Positions 40,985 to 51,473 of a stretch of 64,000 nt of DNA are shown here, in pieces (position 1 is the stretch's first letter; every line of letters begins with the position of its first letter). Origin of the DNA: Lepidostoma basale (lineage: Eukaryota > Arthropoda > Insecta > Trichoptera > Lepidostomatidae). The stretch is from contig JAHDVF020000505.1 of assembly GCA_022606425.2 (NCBI GenBank), forward strand, positions 26,263 through 90,262, written 5' to 3'. The notes beneath the pieces are model-generated. The model saw only the letters and a program-made list of their open reading frames with translations, made no database searches and was not told the origin of the DNA. Both the position numbers and the translations under genes were made by a program.

Positions 40985-41215
40985 TTTATTTTTATGTTAT
41001 TAAAATAAACAAAAGTTGTTTAAAAATATAATAGAAGAACCTAAAATTCTATAAATGATATGAAATATTCACGACACGTGTTTCGTCTTATGAGGACATC
41101 TTCGAGTGTCCTCATAAGACGAAACTCGTGTCGTGAATATTTCATATCATTTATAGAATTTTTGGTTCTTCTATTTTCAAATAACTTTTGTTTATTTTAA
41201 TAACATCATTATGGA
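40985..41215. repeat. HH10 palindrome, long arms
   Basis: Arms of about 105 bp (40990-41094 and 41107-41212) are nearly identical: tgatatgaaatattcacgac and its inverse, extending to gttattaaaataaacaaaag. The centre holds the motif TCGAAGA, T, GTC..GAC, GAAAC, ACGT, GTC (minus). Position 4 is C rather than U, as in HH2. Confidence 0.7.
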
Positions 41216-41254
41216 ATTCTATACACTTAATCATACATCGATTAATGTTTATTT

Positions 41255-41560
41255 TTATATATTTCCACTTTTGTCATTGTTTCGACAGCGACTGGTTTCG
41301 CCAGGCTCGCTGGCATCGACAGAATGGTAACACAATTGCAAACTGAGTCTTTTATAAACAGACACAGGTGGTAAACATTGTTTTTTACAAAAAGAATCTT
41401 AAAATAAAAAAAAATGTAAAGTTTACTTAATTTAAATATTGGTATAAAAGTTATTTAAGAGGATTCGTATTCAATAGAATGAATTAAAACATTTATTATA
41501 GCTGACATATTTATATATAACGTTTGAAAAATTGGTACGTATGTTTTTAATATTACTGAA
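41255..41560 (-). repeat. HH6 repeat, long form
   Basis: cgacagcgactggtttcgcc and aggctcgctggcatcgacag, with the 5' extension (cagacacaggtggtaaacat, tttaaatattggta) seen also at 22570-22700. Confidence 0.6.
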
Positions 41561-41564
41561 TTTA

Positions 41565-42450
41565 AATATAATGTTATATATCTTGGTTCATTAGGTTGGC
41601 GTCGCCTTATTGGTTTTTCCATCCATTAGAGCTGCAAAGCTCTAATCATAACAAACCAGTTTTTTTCTGCAGTAATCGTTTCCAGATTTTTTTATTTATT
41701 TGTTTATATTGGGTATAACAAAGGTGAGAAAGCAAACAGCAATTGGTCATTAAGAACTACTTGGTCAGGAGTGTTGTATTTGAGCCTATTGATTTCTATA
41801 ATTTTTAATTTATCTAGTTTTTTGATTTTGTAATATTTTTATAATACAATTATTTATATTATAAAAAAGATTGAAGTCCAATACCCTTTCATGTATAGGC
41901 ATCTATAAACTGAACTATTGCTTTTGAGACAACGTGTCAAATTTGGAATATGTCGTTTATCGTAGCGTGAATAAAATGTAATATTATTATTTGGCAATAC
42001 ATTGACGTAACATAAGTTTTGCTTTACTACAATATTTCAGTCGTGTATATTTTATTGCAAGAACTGTACAAAATACGACCACAAAAATACATACAAACAA
42101 AAGCAGGACAAAGCTTATGTGGCAATAAACAACGTGGTTCAGTTCTCATAACCTTATAAGTTTGATTGTCTCATTTGCAAGTCCTAATAATAACTGTTTT
42201 GAATCAGAATTACTTTATAGAGCATGAAGTTTGCGGTCATGTACTGAAGTTAAATTGCATATTTGTTTATATTATACCTTGTTTCAACGGCATATGGCAA
42301 ACGTAGCGGATAATTTTCATACAACCTGTCAGTTTCAAAGTAATTGCTTTGATATTTGCCTATAAATAGTCTATTTATCCCTTTCTAGGAAGGTGACAAA
42401 TATTATATTTATGCCACCACAAATAATGGTAGTTTTCTTTGTTAATTTAT
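41565..42450. other. unassigned interval
   Basis: attaggttggcgtcgcctta (41592) recurs as ttaggttggcgtcccctatt at 59764, so a further unnamed repeat is present. Nothing coding was seen. Confidence 0.25.
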
Positions 42451-42454
42451 ATTT

Positions 42455-42745
42455 AACTAACCATAACGCCGTTTAGCCGAAGGGGTAGACATGGTGGTAG
42501 AGAGGATAGACCGCCACATTGCTCTGTCCTGACATACCAATCGAGCTTCATCTACATCTATACATCGAAAAATGCACGCTCGTCGATTTTTCCGACTTCG
42601 AATGTGGTCGCCTTTTAGTAATTGATAATAAGGTCATGCCATGCTGTCCTTGGTCTTTCACGGCTTCTATTTCCACTCACACATCATTCTTCTCTAGGCC
42701 ATTCGTTCCAAATATCCAAACCATTTCAGGGATCATTAAAAATTA
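42455..42745 (-). mobile_element. LINE-1b (subfamily) 3' fragment
   Basis: The tail is taaccataacgccgtttagc, and the coding part (gaccgccacattgctctgtc, gttcgtccat-type region) is closer to the copies at 42772, 48116 and 59277 than to LINE-1 proper. Confidence 0.75.
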
Positions 42746-42771
42746 TATTTATGTACGTAAATCATAAAGTT

Positions 42772-43217
42772 GGAACTAGCAGAAGAAGCACGAGAGCAGA
42801 ATAAATGCGGTAGAGATGAGGTCCCTAAGACGTATGTGCGGTAGAACGATATACGATAGAATCTTAAATGGTGATATAAGAAAGGAATGTAAAGCGGAAG
42901 AAGGTATTATGAACAAAATTATGAAAGGATCGCTGCGTTGGTTCGGACATATGGAGCGAATGAATGGAGAAAGAGTGGTTAAGAAAGTATACGTTAATGA
43001 TGTCAATGGTGTACAGGGAAAGTGGAGGCAGACCGAGGAAAACATGGCCAAATTAATCAAATTTCTTCAAAAGTTGGTCTTTTTGGAAGTCGGAAGAATC
43101 GACGTGCGTGTATGACTCGCTGTATGAATGTAGAGGAAGCTAGAGAGGTGTGGCAGGATAGAGAAGTGTGGCGGTCCATTCTCTCTGATTTGGAATGGCG
43201 TGATGGTTTGTTTGTAT
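42772..43217 (+). mobile_element. LINE-1b copy with 11-bp TSD and (GTTT)n tail
   Basis: ATCATAAAGTT flanks it (42761-42771 and 43218-43228). The frame 'MRSLRRMCGRTIYDRILNGD', 'SLRWFGHMERMNGERVVKKV' is open until a shift at about 43015, then 'GSRKNRRACMTRCMNVEEAR' continues in another frame. The tail is gatggtttgtttgta instead of gttagttagtt. Confidence 0.88.
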
Positions 43218-43282
43218 ATCATAAAGTTTGTAGACTGAGTTAAATATGTGCAACTCTTTTATTTAAGTGCTCCTATGTCCTT

Positions 43283-43496
43283 GACGACCTTCGTGACAGA
43301 GTGGCAAGAGCAAGAGCTGATGCCGAAGATATCTTCGGTGTTGCAGTTTCACGTACATCGCCATTTTTATTGCCACGTGAATTGTACACCGCACCATAGA
43401 AAGTGTGACAATCATACTGCCATCGCCGGGAATCGAACTCGGGACCTTCGGTATTGCAGTCAGACCTCTCCACTTTGTCACGAAGGTACCGTATGA
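43283..43496. mobile_element. tRNA-derived SINE, inverted pair
   Basis: A plus head (A-box region cgtgacagagtggcaagagc, 43283-43343) is joined to a complete minus head with B-box and body (43344-43496). The structure is a fold-back SINE. No TSD was recognised. Confidence 0.75.
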
Positions 43497-43750
43497 TGCT
43501 CATTCTATAACATATACAGTTCTCAACCATAGTTGTTGAACACTTTTTTATTTAATGTTATTTCCTTCCTCGTTTATTTCTCCTAATTTTGTTTGACTCA
43601 TCAATATTGGATTTCTGTTACTGAACATAATTACTGTTTTTTCCCATCTATATTAAAATTGCTTACAATATTGTGTGTAGTTTTTCCTCTACTAATAATT
43701 TTTTACATAAACCAAGTCGTTCTGTTGTATTTTTCTGTTGATTTTAAGAC

Positions 43751-43870
43751 CTGACGATGCTAACATTGGTTAGCGAAACGACTGTCGCGACAAAATATAA
43801 TCAATTGTGATATTTATAAAAAAGTTTTTTTATTTAAACAGTTAATAAATGTATTCTGTATACGCCATAC
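43751..43870 (+). ncRNA. hammerhead ribozyme candidate, HH1
   Basis: 43751-43786: CTGACGA, extra T, GCTAAC/GTTAGC hairpin with loop ATTG, GAAAC, GACT, GTC. Full core with position 7 = C, which is a variable site. Helix II differs from 33122-33157 by compensatory changes (GTCAAC to GCTAAC with GTTGAC to GTTAGC). Tail as in other HH1 copies. Confidence 0.68.
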
Positions 43871-43879
43871 TTTGTGTTG

Positions 43880-44360
43880 TTATGATGCTTTTATATATTT
43901 CTCTTTTTAAATTTTATATACTTTGTATAAACAACACTTATATTGAAAAAATAAAATTACATAGATATGTTTCGGACAACCAGTCCTTCTTCAGTGATAC
44001 ATATTATACGCCCACGCCGAGAGTACCTGGAGGACCTGTTGGTGGACGTACGCTGCTCATCATATGCAGATCTCAAAAGAGTCGCACAAGACAGGGAAAA
44101 ATGGAAGAGAATAATGGAGGAAATTGCTGCAAACCAATCCCAGGATTGAAACCAGAGAAGAAGACATATTATAAAGATACATTAAACAAATATTATATTT
44201 TTTTTTACATGATCTGAAAGATATCTGTCAGATCATGTAAATAATTTTAAAATGCATCTTTATAATATGTATCACTGAAGAAGGACTGGTTGTCCAAAAC
44301 ACGTCAACGTAATTTTTTTTAAAAATATAAGTGTTGTGTATACAAAGTATATAAAAATAA
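43880..44360. repeat. HH4 palindrome interrupted by a LINE end
   Basis: The left arm is minus (core CTGAAGA, GGAC/GTCC, GAAAC at 43964-43994, GTC mutated to ATC). The right arm is plus at 44275-44305 (G12 mutated, giving AAAAC). Both tails have tttatatactttgtataaac. A LINE-6 3' end lies between the arms. Confidence 0.7.
44010..44165 (+). mobile_element. LINE-6 3' end
   Basis: Reads 'RVAQDREKWKRIMEEIAANQ' then 'SQD' and stop, with a short GAAGAAGA end. This is the common final segment of a LINE protein. The 122-codon frame at 43849-44217 mixes HH4 and LINE sequence and is not a gene. Confidence 0.7.
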
Positions 44361-44364
44361 AAAT

Positions 44365-44700
44365 AGAGAAAATGTTAATAAATGATTTACAAAATATTAC
44401 ATTTCACCATTGTCTTCTTAACATAGTTTATGAAGTGCTTGTTGAGAAATATCAAATAAAATTATACAGAATAGTTGGCAGAGGTGTTTTAGTTAAAGAT
44501 AAAGGGCAAAGCGAGGGATGTTTATGTATATGGCCGCTGTAAATTTCGAGAAAGACAAGAAGGGAATTTGTCCCGCCCGCGCCCACTTCGACACAAACAC
44601 TCACCTTGGCCCCATATACGCTAGCAGTGGCGCAACGTTATCAGAATAATCTTGATTTCTATCAACTCAAATAACTATCATACTAGTATTTTGTTAAAAG
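44365..44700. other. unassigned interval
   Basis: GC-richer at 44565-44640 (tcccgcccgcgcccacttcg). No motif or repeat recognised. A 68-codon plus frame precedes it without support. Confidence 0.25.
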
Positions 44701-44708
44701 ATTCATTT

Positions 44709-45153
44709 TATCTCAATAGAGACGAAGATGCAAATTGGAAACTGAATATGGTGATCGATGTGTTGTTGATTGGTTGGGTTAAGCGCACGCTTTATGTAAT
44801 TAAAACATTCCCCATTCCACCTTTCTTATGACCACCATGTCTGACAATTTTTTAGGAAGTTGTATATATGTTAATATCCAAAGCCACAATTCACATGTCA
44901 GTTTCAATTTACAGACCAGCGCCATCTATGAAGATTAGATTTAAGCATTAAGCAGAAGATCTTTATAACACAATGTGAAAGGCTACCGCCATTAACGCAC
45001 TGCTAGATAACGCCTCGAAATGTCACTCCAATTTATATGCTAACTTGGACCAGTTTTTGTTTTATACAACATTTTGAATGTATACAGATACTTGTAGACG
45101 AATACTGGATTTTATTTACCCATTAGGGGTTATCAATTCAAGGATTAATTAAA
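44709..45153 (+). repeat. FB1 unit followed by the start of another
   Basis: From ctcaatagagacgaagatgc to the end of a unit near 45060, then the 5' part of a next unit (gaatgtatacagatacttgt ... ggattttatttacccattag). This indicates head-to-tail arrangement. Confidence 0.7.
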
Positions 45154-45249
45154 AAAAAAATTATTTTGTTGTTTTTAAGTGGCTTACATATAGAAAAATA
45201 ATGATGAAAGTAGGATAAATGCCGTAGAAACTAGATCGCTGAGTATATT

Positions 45250-46036
45250 GTGGCCGAAAACAATATATTTTTTTATTTATATATTGTAGACAAATTAGCA
45301 GACACTGTCAGAACTAAACATCTCTCTCTACAAAGAATGCTTCATAAGTTCTATCTTGCGTCTGAGAGGTATAATATGATGATATCCGTCGCAAAAACAA
45401 AATGTCTAACAATATCCAGACAGCCTCTCAGATGCAAATTGGTTGTAGACGATAAACCCATAGAACAGGACATGAAGTTCAGATATCTGGGTGTGGAGAT
45501 ATCTAGTTACAGCGATCTATATAATGAAGATAAAAAACAGACTTATAAAGCTGCAGTTATCTCCGAATATCTAAGGGTAACTGTCTGGGACAATACGTAT
45601 ATTATGCTAGTAGAAAGCAAAGTTAGAATTTATAAAAACATGCATCAGACCCATAATGAAATACGGAATCGAAGCAAGAGCAGACACTGTCAGAGCCAAA
45701 CATCTCTTAAGAGTAGTAGAAATGAAAACATTGCGACCTATTGTGGGGAGAAACCTTAGAGATAAGATACCCAATGAAGTAATTCGCAAATCCTGCAAAA
45801 TTTAAGACATAGTGAGATGGAGTAGGCAGAGAAGACAATTCTCTAGGGACTACATCGAGAGAATGAATCCAGCAAGCATTACTAAGATCGCGATACACGA
45901 GACTCCAAAGGGTCGTCGACCACCAGGATGACCACCAAATAGATGGAGAGAAGGCTGGTCGTTTTCATCACAGGAAGAAAGTTAATATCCTGCATAAACA
46001 TATCACAAGTTCTAGAACCAGAAGAAGAAGAAGAAA
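45250..46036 (+). mobile_element. LINE-2 3' half
   Basis: The frame 45250-45759 contains 'RYNMMISVAKTKCLTISRQP', 'KFRYLGVEISSYSDLY' and 'VESKVRIYKNM', then shifts; 'GRNLRDKIPNEVIRKSCKI'-like codons and a (GAA)n end at about 46022-46036 follow. The RT catalytic part is missing. A short LINE-1 piece (about 45203-45241) precedes it. Confidence 0.8.
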
Positions 46037-46189
46037 GACTAAATTCTAATACATTTTTTTTTACACTGTTAACATAAATCTTAGAACATTTTAAGAGTTT
46101 TGATTTGATTTGATTTGAACAGAACAACATAGGTCCAGGAAGGGGCGCTCGACTGAAACTAATCTCATGGTGATGGTCACCAAGTTGAC

Positions 46190-46930
46190 TGTTCATACAA
46201 TGATTTCTCAAAGGTCTTTGATTCTGTGAACCACGTCATTCTGATGGCAAAGCTATCTCAAATTGTATTCTCTTCTCAATTGATTATTTTTTTCATTAGT
46301 TATCTCGAGGGGAGAAAACAATTCGTCTCATACGGAATTTTTCAATCGGAACATTTTTTTATACATTAAGGGGTACCACAAGGCTCAAACCTAGGCCCAC
46401 TCCTCTTCACCATCTTCATAAATGATATTGCGAAGGTGATAAACTTCTCGCGATTTCTTTTATTTGCCAATGATCTGAAATTATTCCTAGAAATTAACAA
46501 TCTTTACTACTGTCTACACCTCCAATCGGACATTAATAATATTGTTAACTGGAGTCACAGTAATCAAATGCAATTCAATGTCTCTAAGTGCGTTATGCTA
46601 TCTTTAACTAGAGCATTGAAAATTGTGTATTATAGATACACAATGAACAACCAGCAACATGTATCTACAATGAAAGATCTCGGGATCATCTATAGAATAG
46701 AGAATAGGCTGACTTTTCGTGCACATATTGAGAGGATTTGTGGCACTGCACTGAGGATGTTGGGCTTCATTGTCCGGACCGGCAGAGTTTTCAGGGATCC
46801 TCATGTGCTCAGAGTCCTATACAACGAATTGATTCGGAGCAGACTCGAAAGTGGTTCTGTGATATGGAGTCCTCACGAGGCGAGATATTCCGTTATGCTG
46901 GACAGGGTTCAGAAAAAAATTCTGAAGTAA
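46190..46930 (+). pseudogene. LINE reverse transcriptase fragment, CR1/Jockey-like
   Basis: 'SKVFDSVNHVILMAKLS' (motif A region), a stop, 'GVPQGSNLGPLLFTIFINDI' (motif B), then 'FLLFANDLKLFLEI', where the catalytic YADD-type box has become FAND (first D lost), then 'WSHSNQMQFNVSKCVMLSLT' and 'LYNELIRSRLESGSVIWSPH', ending 'LDRVQKKILK'. The last 164 codons are open. The lost aspartate and the stop make it inactive. Confidence 0.85.
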
Positions 46931-46934
46931 TTTA

Positions 46935-47530
46935 TTTCGTGGTTCAACTATTTTTGTATTCTTTTAAAAATGTATTTTCTTATGAAAATTACTTTTCTTG
47001 AGAAAATGGCTTTTCTTTTGAAAAGCCATCCACTATCTTCTTTCCTTTCAGTGGTTTTACGACAATTCTATTAATTATTATTTATCAATTAATACCTTTA
47101 AATACATGTTATCGCAGAGAACATCCATTACTCTTATATATTTTCCAACATTAACGTTATCTTGAAGAATTCTTATCCTTTTTCAATATCATTGTGGTAC
47201 ATTGTATATATTTTTTCATGTTTTGTAGGTATATGATTCACTTTTCTTCTGGTTGTAACTGGTGTTTTAAAACCGGACGTAGCACAAACATATACGAGTA
47301 TTAATGCAATTATTAGTGACGAGCACCTTTTATTCACACATGTTTAACTTGTATAATCAGCGATTGATCGACGTCTAAATTAACTTGCGATGCCTTTAGA
47401 AATGTAATTGATTGCTGTATCAAACTCCTAGCCTCATAATAAAATGTGATGTATGGTGAATCAACGTTTCATAACAGGCCAAGCCCAGCTGGCTGGCTTA
47501 AAATGCGCACTCTTAGAATGAAATTATATT
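46935..47530. other. unassigned AT-rich interval
   Basis: No recognisable repeat. 46985-47030 has a small palindrome around gagaaaatggcttttctttt. Confidence 0.25.
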
Positions 47531-47532
47531 GA

Positions 47533-47795
47533 TTAATTGTATAATATCACAATAGAGACGAAGATGTAAATTGTTTTCTGGGAACAGAATATAGTGGTCG
47601 AGGCGCTTACAGGACTTATGACCTGTCATTGCTTGGGTTAAGCGATCGCTTTATGTTTAACAACATTCCCCATTCCGCACTTCTTACGACCACCACGTCT
47701 GACAATTTTTTGGGAATATGTATATATACTACAATGTTGCAGAACACTTTACATTTTTTTAGTTCAATCTACACTTACGCTATTAAAAGTAAAGA
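47533..47795 (+). repeat. FB1 partial unit
   Basis: caatagagacgaagatgtaa, gacctgtcattgcttgggtt, aacattccccattccgcact and the distal part to ttcaatctacacttacgc. The 74-codon frame within it is not conserved among copies. Confidence 0.7.
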
Positions 47796-47799
47796 TTTT

Positions 47800-48110
47800 C
47801 CAATCTATAAAACCTTGGTTCACTGTACAATCGTAATCAGTAGTAAGTTTTAACTGTTAATGTACATATATTTTTTCACACACGTTAAAAAACTCACATT
47901 TAACAACTACAAATTGTTCTCAATTTATTTTTTATACTACTGTCGTACAACAAAAATCTGTACAAATTTCCAAATAATCCAGAAACGTTCTCGGCCATGG
48001 GAATACTGTAAATTTCGAATTATTTTCGGAGATAATCTAGGCATTCCTCTGTCCCTCTCTTGTATTAAAACTATTCACGTACTTTTTTCTTGACGGCATC
48101 CATTGGTTTT
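47800..48110. other. unassigned AT-rich interval
   Basis: A 77-codon frame (47860-48093) has low-complexity composition and no motif. No repeat recognised. Confidence 0.2.
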
Positions 48111-48115
48111 TGCAG

Positions 48116-48540
48116 AATAAATGCGGGGTAGAGATGGGGTCCCTAAGACGAATGTAAGGTAGAACGATATACGACGGAACCTCAAATCAAAAACGAAAGG
48201 AATGTAGAGCGAAAGAAGGAATTTTGAACAAAATTATGAAAGTCTCGCTGCGTTGGTTCGGACATATAGAGCACATGGATGGAGAAAGAATGGTTAAGAA
48301 AGTATACGTTAATGATGTAAATGGAGTACGGAGTCGAGGCAGACCAAGGATAACATGGTTTTACCAAATTAATTAAATTTTACAGATTGGTCATGTTAGA
48401 AGTCAGAAAAATCGATGTGCGTGTATTTCTCGGTGTATGAATGTGGAGGAATCTAGAGAGATGTTTCAGAATAGAGTAGTGTGGCGGTCCATTCTCTCTC
48501 TATCTCTATCTGCCTACAGCGTGATGGTTTGTTTGTTTGA
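48116..48540 (+). mobile_element. LINE-1b copy, (GTTT)n tail
   Basis: From gcagaataaatgcggggtag through 'LRWFGHIEHMDGERMVKKVY'-type codons and 'RSRGRPRITW' to cagcgtgatggtttgtttgt. It has several stops. The tail repeats differ from LINE-1 proper. Confidence 0.8.
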
Positions 48541-48560
48541 TATAATATAATTCTGTATAA

Positions 48561-48795
48561 GTCGACCTTCGTGGCAGGGTGGTAAGAGCTCTGACTTCCA
48601 TACCGAAGGTCCTGGGTTCAATTCCCGGCGATGGCAGTGTGATTGTCACACTGTCTTTGGTCTGGTGTGGAATTCACGTGACAATAAAATGGGGATAGAT
48701 TGGCTACCTATCACATGTCACGAGAATCAATATAATAGCTAAAAAAAATGTATACCGTAATTGGGTTCAAGCAACCTGTTATATGCATAAAAAAA
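48561..48795 (+). mobile_element. tRNA-derived SINE, best copy
   Basis: A-box TGGCAGGGTGG and B-box GGTTCAATTCC at normal spacing; the head folds like a tRNA (tccataccgaaggtcctggg). The body includes ttggtctggtgtggaattca, gtgacaataaaatggggata and cctatcacatgtcacgagaa; the 3' end is A-rich. Confidence 0.85.
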
Positions 48796-48799
48796 TTAA

Positions 48800-49357
48800 A
48801 TATATATTTTTTTTAAAGTCGAAGCTCTTTGGAAAAGGTAGGAAAGTGACAATCAATTGATAATAAGGTAAAATCTTATTGAACGATTTTACTCTAATAC
48901 AAGATTTGATCTTTGTCAAGTCGTGAAATATACCATTTTAATTGATCGATATTTCATTTACCGGATAGAGTTTCTTTTGTATATTATTTCTTGATCAATG
49001 CGTGTTCTTTCTTACATGAAGAAATATTAAAAATAAACTAAAGCATACCAAGATAAAAATTAATCTAGAAAACATATGAAAAACTTATTCAAGGTAACAC
49101 CCTTCTTCCAGAGTTCCCCATCTCATATAAAGTAATAAAAAATTTGATCCACTGATAAAAAAGAGCACATGAGTTTTTATTTTCATTGCTATGCCAAGCT
49201 TCCTAATTGCCTATAAAATGGTCCCAATCTGGTCAACATCGCGCCCTAAAAACGGGAGTTTGGCATAACTCACAACTAAGATTTTCTTTTCAACTCGAGA
49301 TATCATACCAAATCCAAAAATAATTTTTAGAGCCCGCATCCTGCAAGGACTATATAG
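48800..49357. other. unassigned interval
   Basis: No recurrent sequence or frame. The right end supplies the hAT target site. Confidence 0.25.
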
Positions 49358-49365
49358 GATACATG

Positions 49366-50380
49366 CAGTGGCGTGCCTAGGGTCAACCAGTAAGGCAAGC
49401 CCATCCGACTTTTTTGTGTTATAATATTAGTAGAGGATCACGATAATGTATTTTTTCGGATTAAAACAGTTTTATCTTTCTAAATTAATTCCCATTTTAG
49501 GCGCATTTTAAATCTATACAAAAAATAAATTTCTGCGTCAACAAACTCGTGTTCTTGTATAATATAATAATGTATTAACAAATACATCAAGAACTGTAAA
49601 TAGACAAAAATAATTATTTTGTTAACACCGAAACTTGAATTATAAATAAACGTTCGTAAAGAAATGACGTAATCTTTCTTTTCATAACATTTCTGCACAT
49701 AACGTAAATGACAGATAACATTCTGACAACAGAAATGAAGTTCGTGACACAATATCAAGGATATTGAACAATGGACTACCAAAAGACACAAGGAATCTCA
49801 CTACAACTCAATATAAAAAATATCTGAAACAATACATAATTAATAGTAAGATCTAAAAATTTAACCATATAACCCAATTGTTGTTTTTTTTTAAATAAAT
49901 TAAATAAAATAATAAAAAAAAACATACTTCAGAGTGATAAAGCCCGGTTTCAAATCCATACAATTTTTTTTAGATATCTTCTGGTTTATATGCACCTAGC
50001 TATATGATTAGAAGCCAAAAAAACATAAGTCCGACAAAGACCCTTTTACAATTTGCAAGCCCAATATGAAGCCCATCGAAAACATGAAACAAAACATGTG
50101 GACGTAGGCGATTTCGCGGGCATCTCACCGCTACGGTATGTACGAGTATGAGTGAAATAAAATACGGCGCGTATGAGTGGAACAAAACATACACGTAGGT
50201 CATTTCTGCGCATGTCAGCGGAGTCTTTTGCAACGCAACGGATTAAATCGCTTTGATTCACGCGGCAATTCAAAATATTATTTTATTCGTAGACGGCTCA
50301 AACGCGCAAAGAACATCGTTTTATCACAGATTTTTTAAGGCAAGCCCGGCTTTTCGGCTTATATGGAAGTACCGTCACTG
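49366..50380. mobile_element. hAT-type element, 1015 bp, perfect 8-bp TSD
   Basis: Termini CAGTGGCGTGCC and (inverted) CAGTGACGGTAC. GATACATG is duplicated at 49358-49365 and 50381-50388. Subterminal aaggcaagccc occurs in direct form near both ends (49391 and 50337). ORFs are under 105 codons and show no transposase motif, so it is probably non-autonomous. Confidence 0.85.
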
Positions 50381-50389
50381 GATACATGA

Positions 50390-50710
50390 ATGTATGTGTT
50401 CTGTTTAGGTACTATTAAAGGTACTGATTTTGAAGGCCGCTTAACGGAGAAAAACTTATCTAGTCAATATAGACTATAAATTCTGCTCTATGGGAGTTTT
50501 ATGTCAGTTTTAAGATATATTACAATTTAAATATAGATGTCAGAGGTATTAAGATGGCCGATTTAATTTAGTGTTTCTAATCGTATGGATACTCCATATG
50601 TAAAGGAAACTCAACCTGACTTATTCATTCAATGAAGCCAGTCACGGACAAGAGTCACCATTCGACCATAAAGATTCCAGAAAAAATATTCCAATGAAGA
50701 AAACTCACCA
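50390..50710. other. unassigned interval
   Basis: Nothing recognised beyond AT-rich DNA. Confidence 0.2.
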
Positions 50711-50712
50711 AG

Positions 50713-50790
50713 TACAGTAAAACCTCGATATAACGGTCTAATTGGGGGAGGGGGTGTCCGTTACAACCGAAAGTCCGTTATATAAAAATA
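50713..50790 (+). mobile_element. pogo/Tigger-like terminus (candidate)
   Basis: TACAGTAAAACCTCGATATA has the pogo-type terminal form with a TA target. The inner part (gtccgttacaaccgaaagtc) is GC-richer. A LINE-1 tip is inserted into it at 50791; the other terminus is not found. Confidence 0.45.
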
Positions 50791-50858
50791 ACTAACTAAC
50801 TAACTTACCATCACGCCGTCTCCCCGGAGGGGTAGGCAGAAAGAATGGAACGCCACAA
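50791..50858 (-). mobile_element. 68-bp LINE-1/NA-1 tip with 11-bp TSD
   Basis: Only the shared 3' tail is inserted (actaactaacttaccatcac ... agaatggaacgccacaa), and ATATAAAAATA is duplicated at 50780-50790 and 50859-50869. It is one of the shortest possible LINE insertions and shows where the recognised 3' end must lie. Confidence 0.88.
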
Positions 50859-50984
50859 ATATAAAAATAGGTTTAAAATAAATCAAAAACCTTGTTTTTG
50901 AAAACATGTACAATGTATTTAGATATAAATAAACATTGCAAAACACAAACAAATTTATATTTAAATAATAATTAAATAAAACGA

Positions 50985-51190
50985 TGTTTTTTTAACTACT
51001 TCCACTTTTGACTTTATTTCGACAGCGACCGGTTTCGCCAGGCTCGCTGGCATCGACAGACTGGTGTTAAATGGTGTTAAATCTGCCAGCGAGCCTGGCG
51101 AAACCGGTCGCTGTCGAAATAAAGACAAAAGTGGAAGTAGTTAAAAAACATCGTTTTATTTCATTATTATTTAAAATGAACATCCATTAA
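50985..51190. repeat. HH6 palindrome
   Basis: Arms aaacgatgttttttt...cgacagcgaccggtttcgcc and gcgaaaccggtcgctgtcga...aaacatcgttttatt are inverted around ctggtgttaaatggtgttaa. Identity of the arms is high. Confidence 0.75.
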
Positions 51191-51218
51191 GAGATTTCAG
51201 TAAAATCCTTTGATTATC

Positions 51219-51461
51219 TTAGAAATTATATTTATTGTCTTTAGACACTCGTCGTAAAGTGACGTTTCTGTTTGATATTGACGCGCTTGATTTCGGTAAT
51301 CCTGCCTTGAAAAAGGAATCAAGTTTTGTTTGCACTTTTGAGGTTTGCCGCTTTTTAATTATCAACTCTCTAAAATTACGAAAATGCGTATAATATATTT
51401 GAACTTCGTTATCTGACGAATAGTCAGTAAATGTTATTAGATCGTCGAGATGTGATCTCAC
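51219..51461 (-). other. 80-codon ORF, unidentified
   Basis: It contains 'SDNEVQIYYTHFRNFRELII' and 'KVQTKLDSFFK', which faintly resembles a tigger/CENP-B-type transposase C-terminus ('QTKLDSFFK'). This could be the coding remnant of a pogo-like element such as the one with a terminus at 50713, but the match is short. Confidence 0.3.
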
Positions 51462-51473
51462 AACTGATAACTT

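Noticed and set aside
43849..44217. A 122-codon plus-strand protein
   Set aside because: The frame crosses from the HH4 arm into the LINE-6 end, two unrelated elements.
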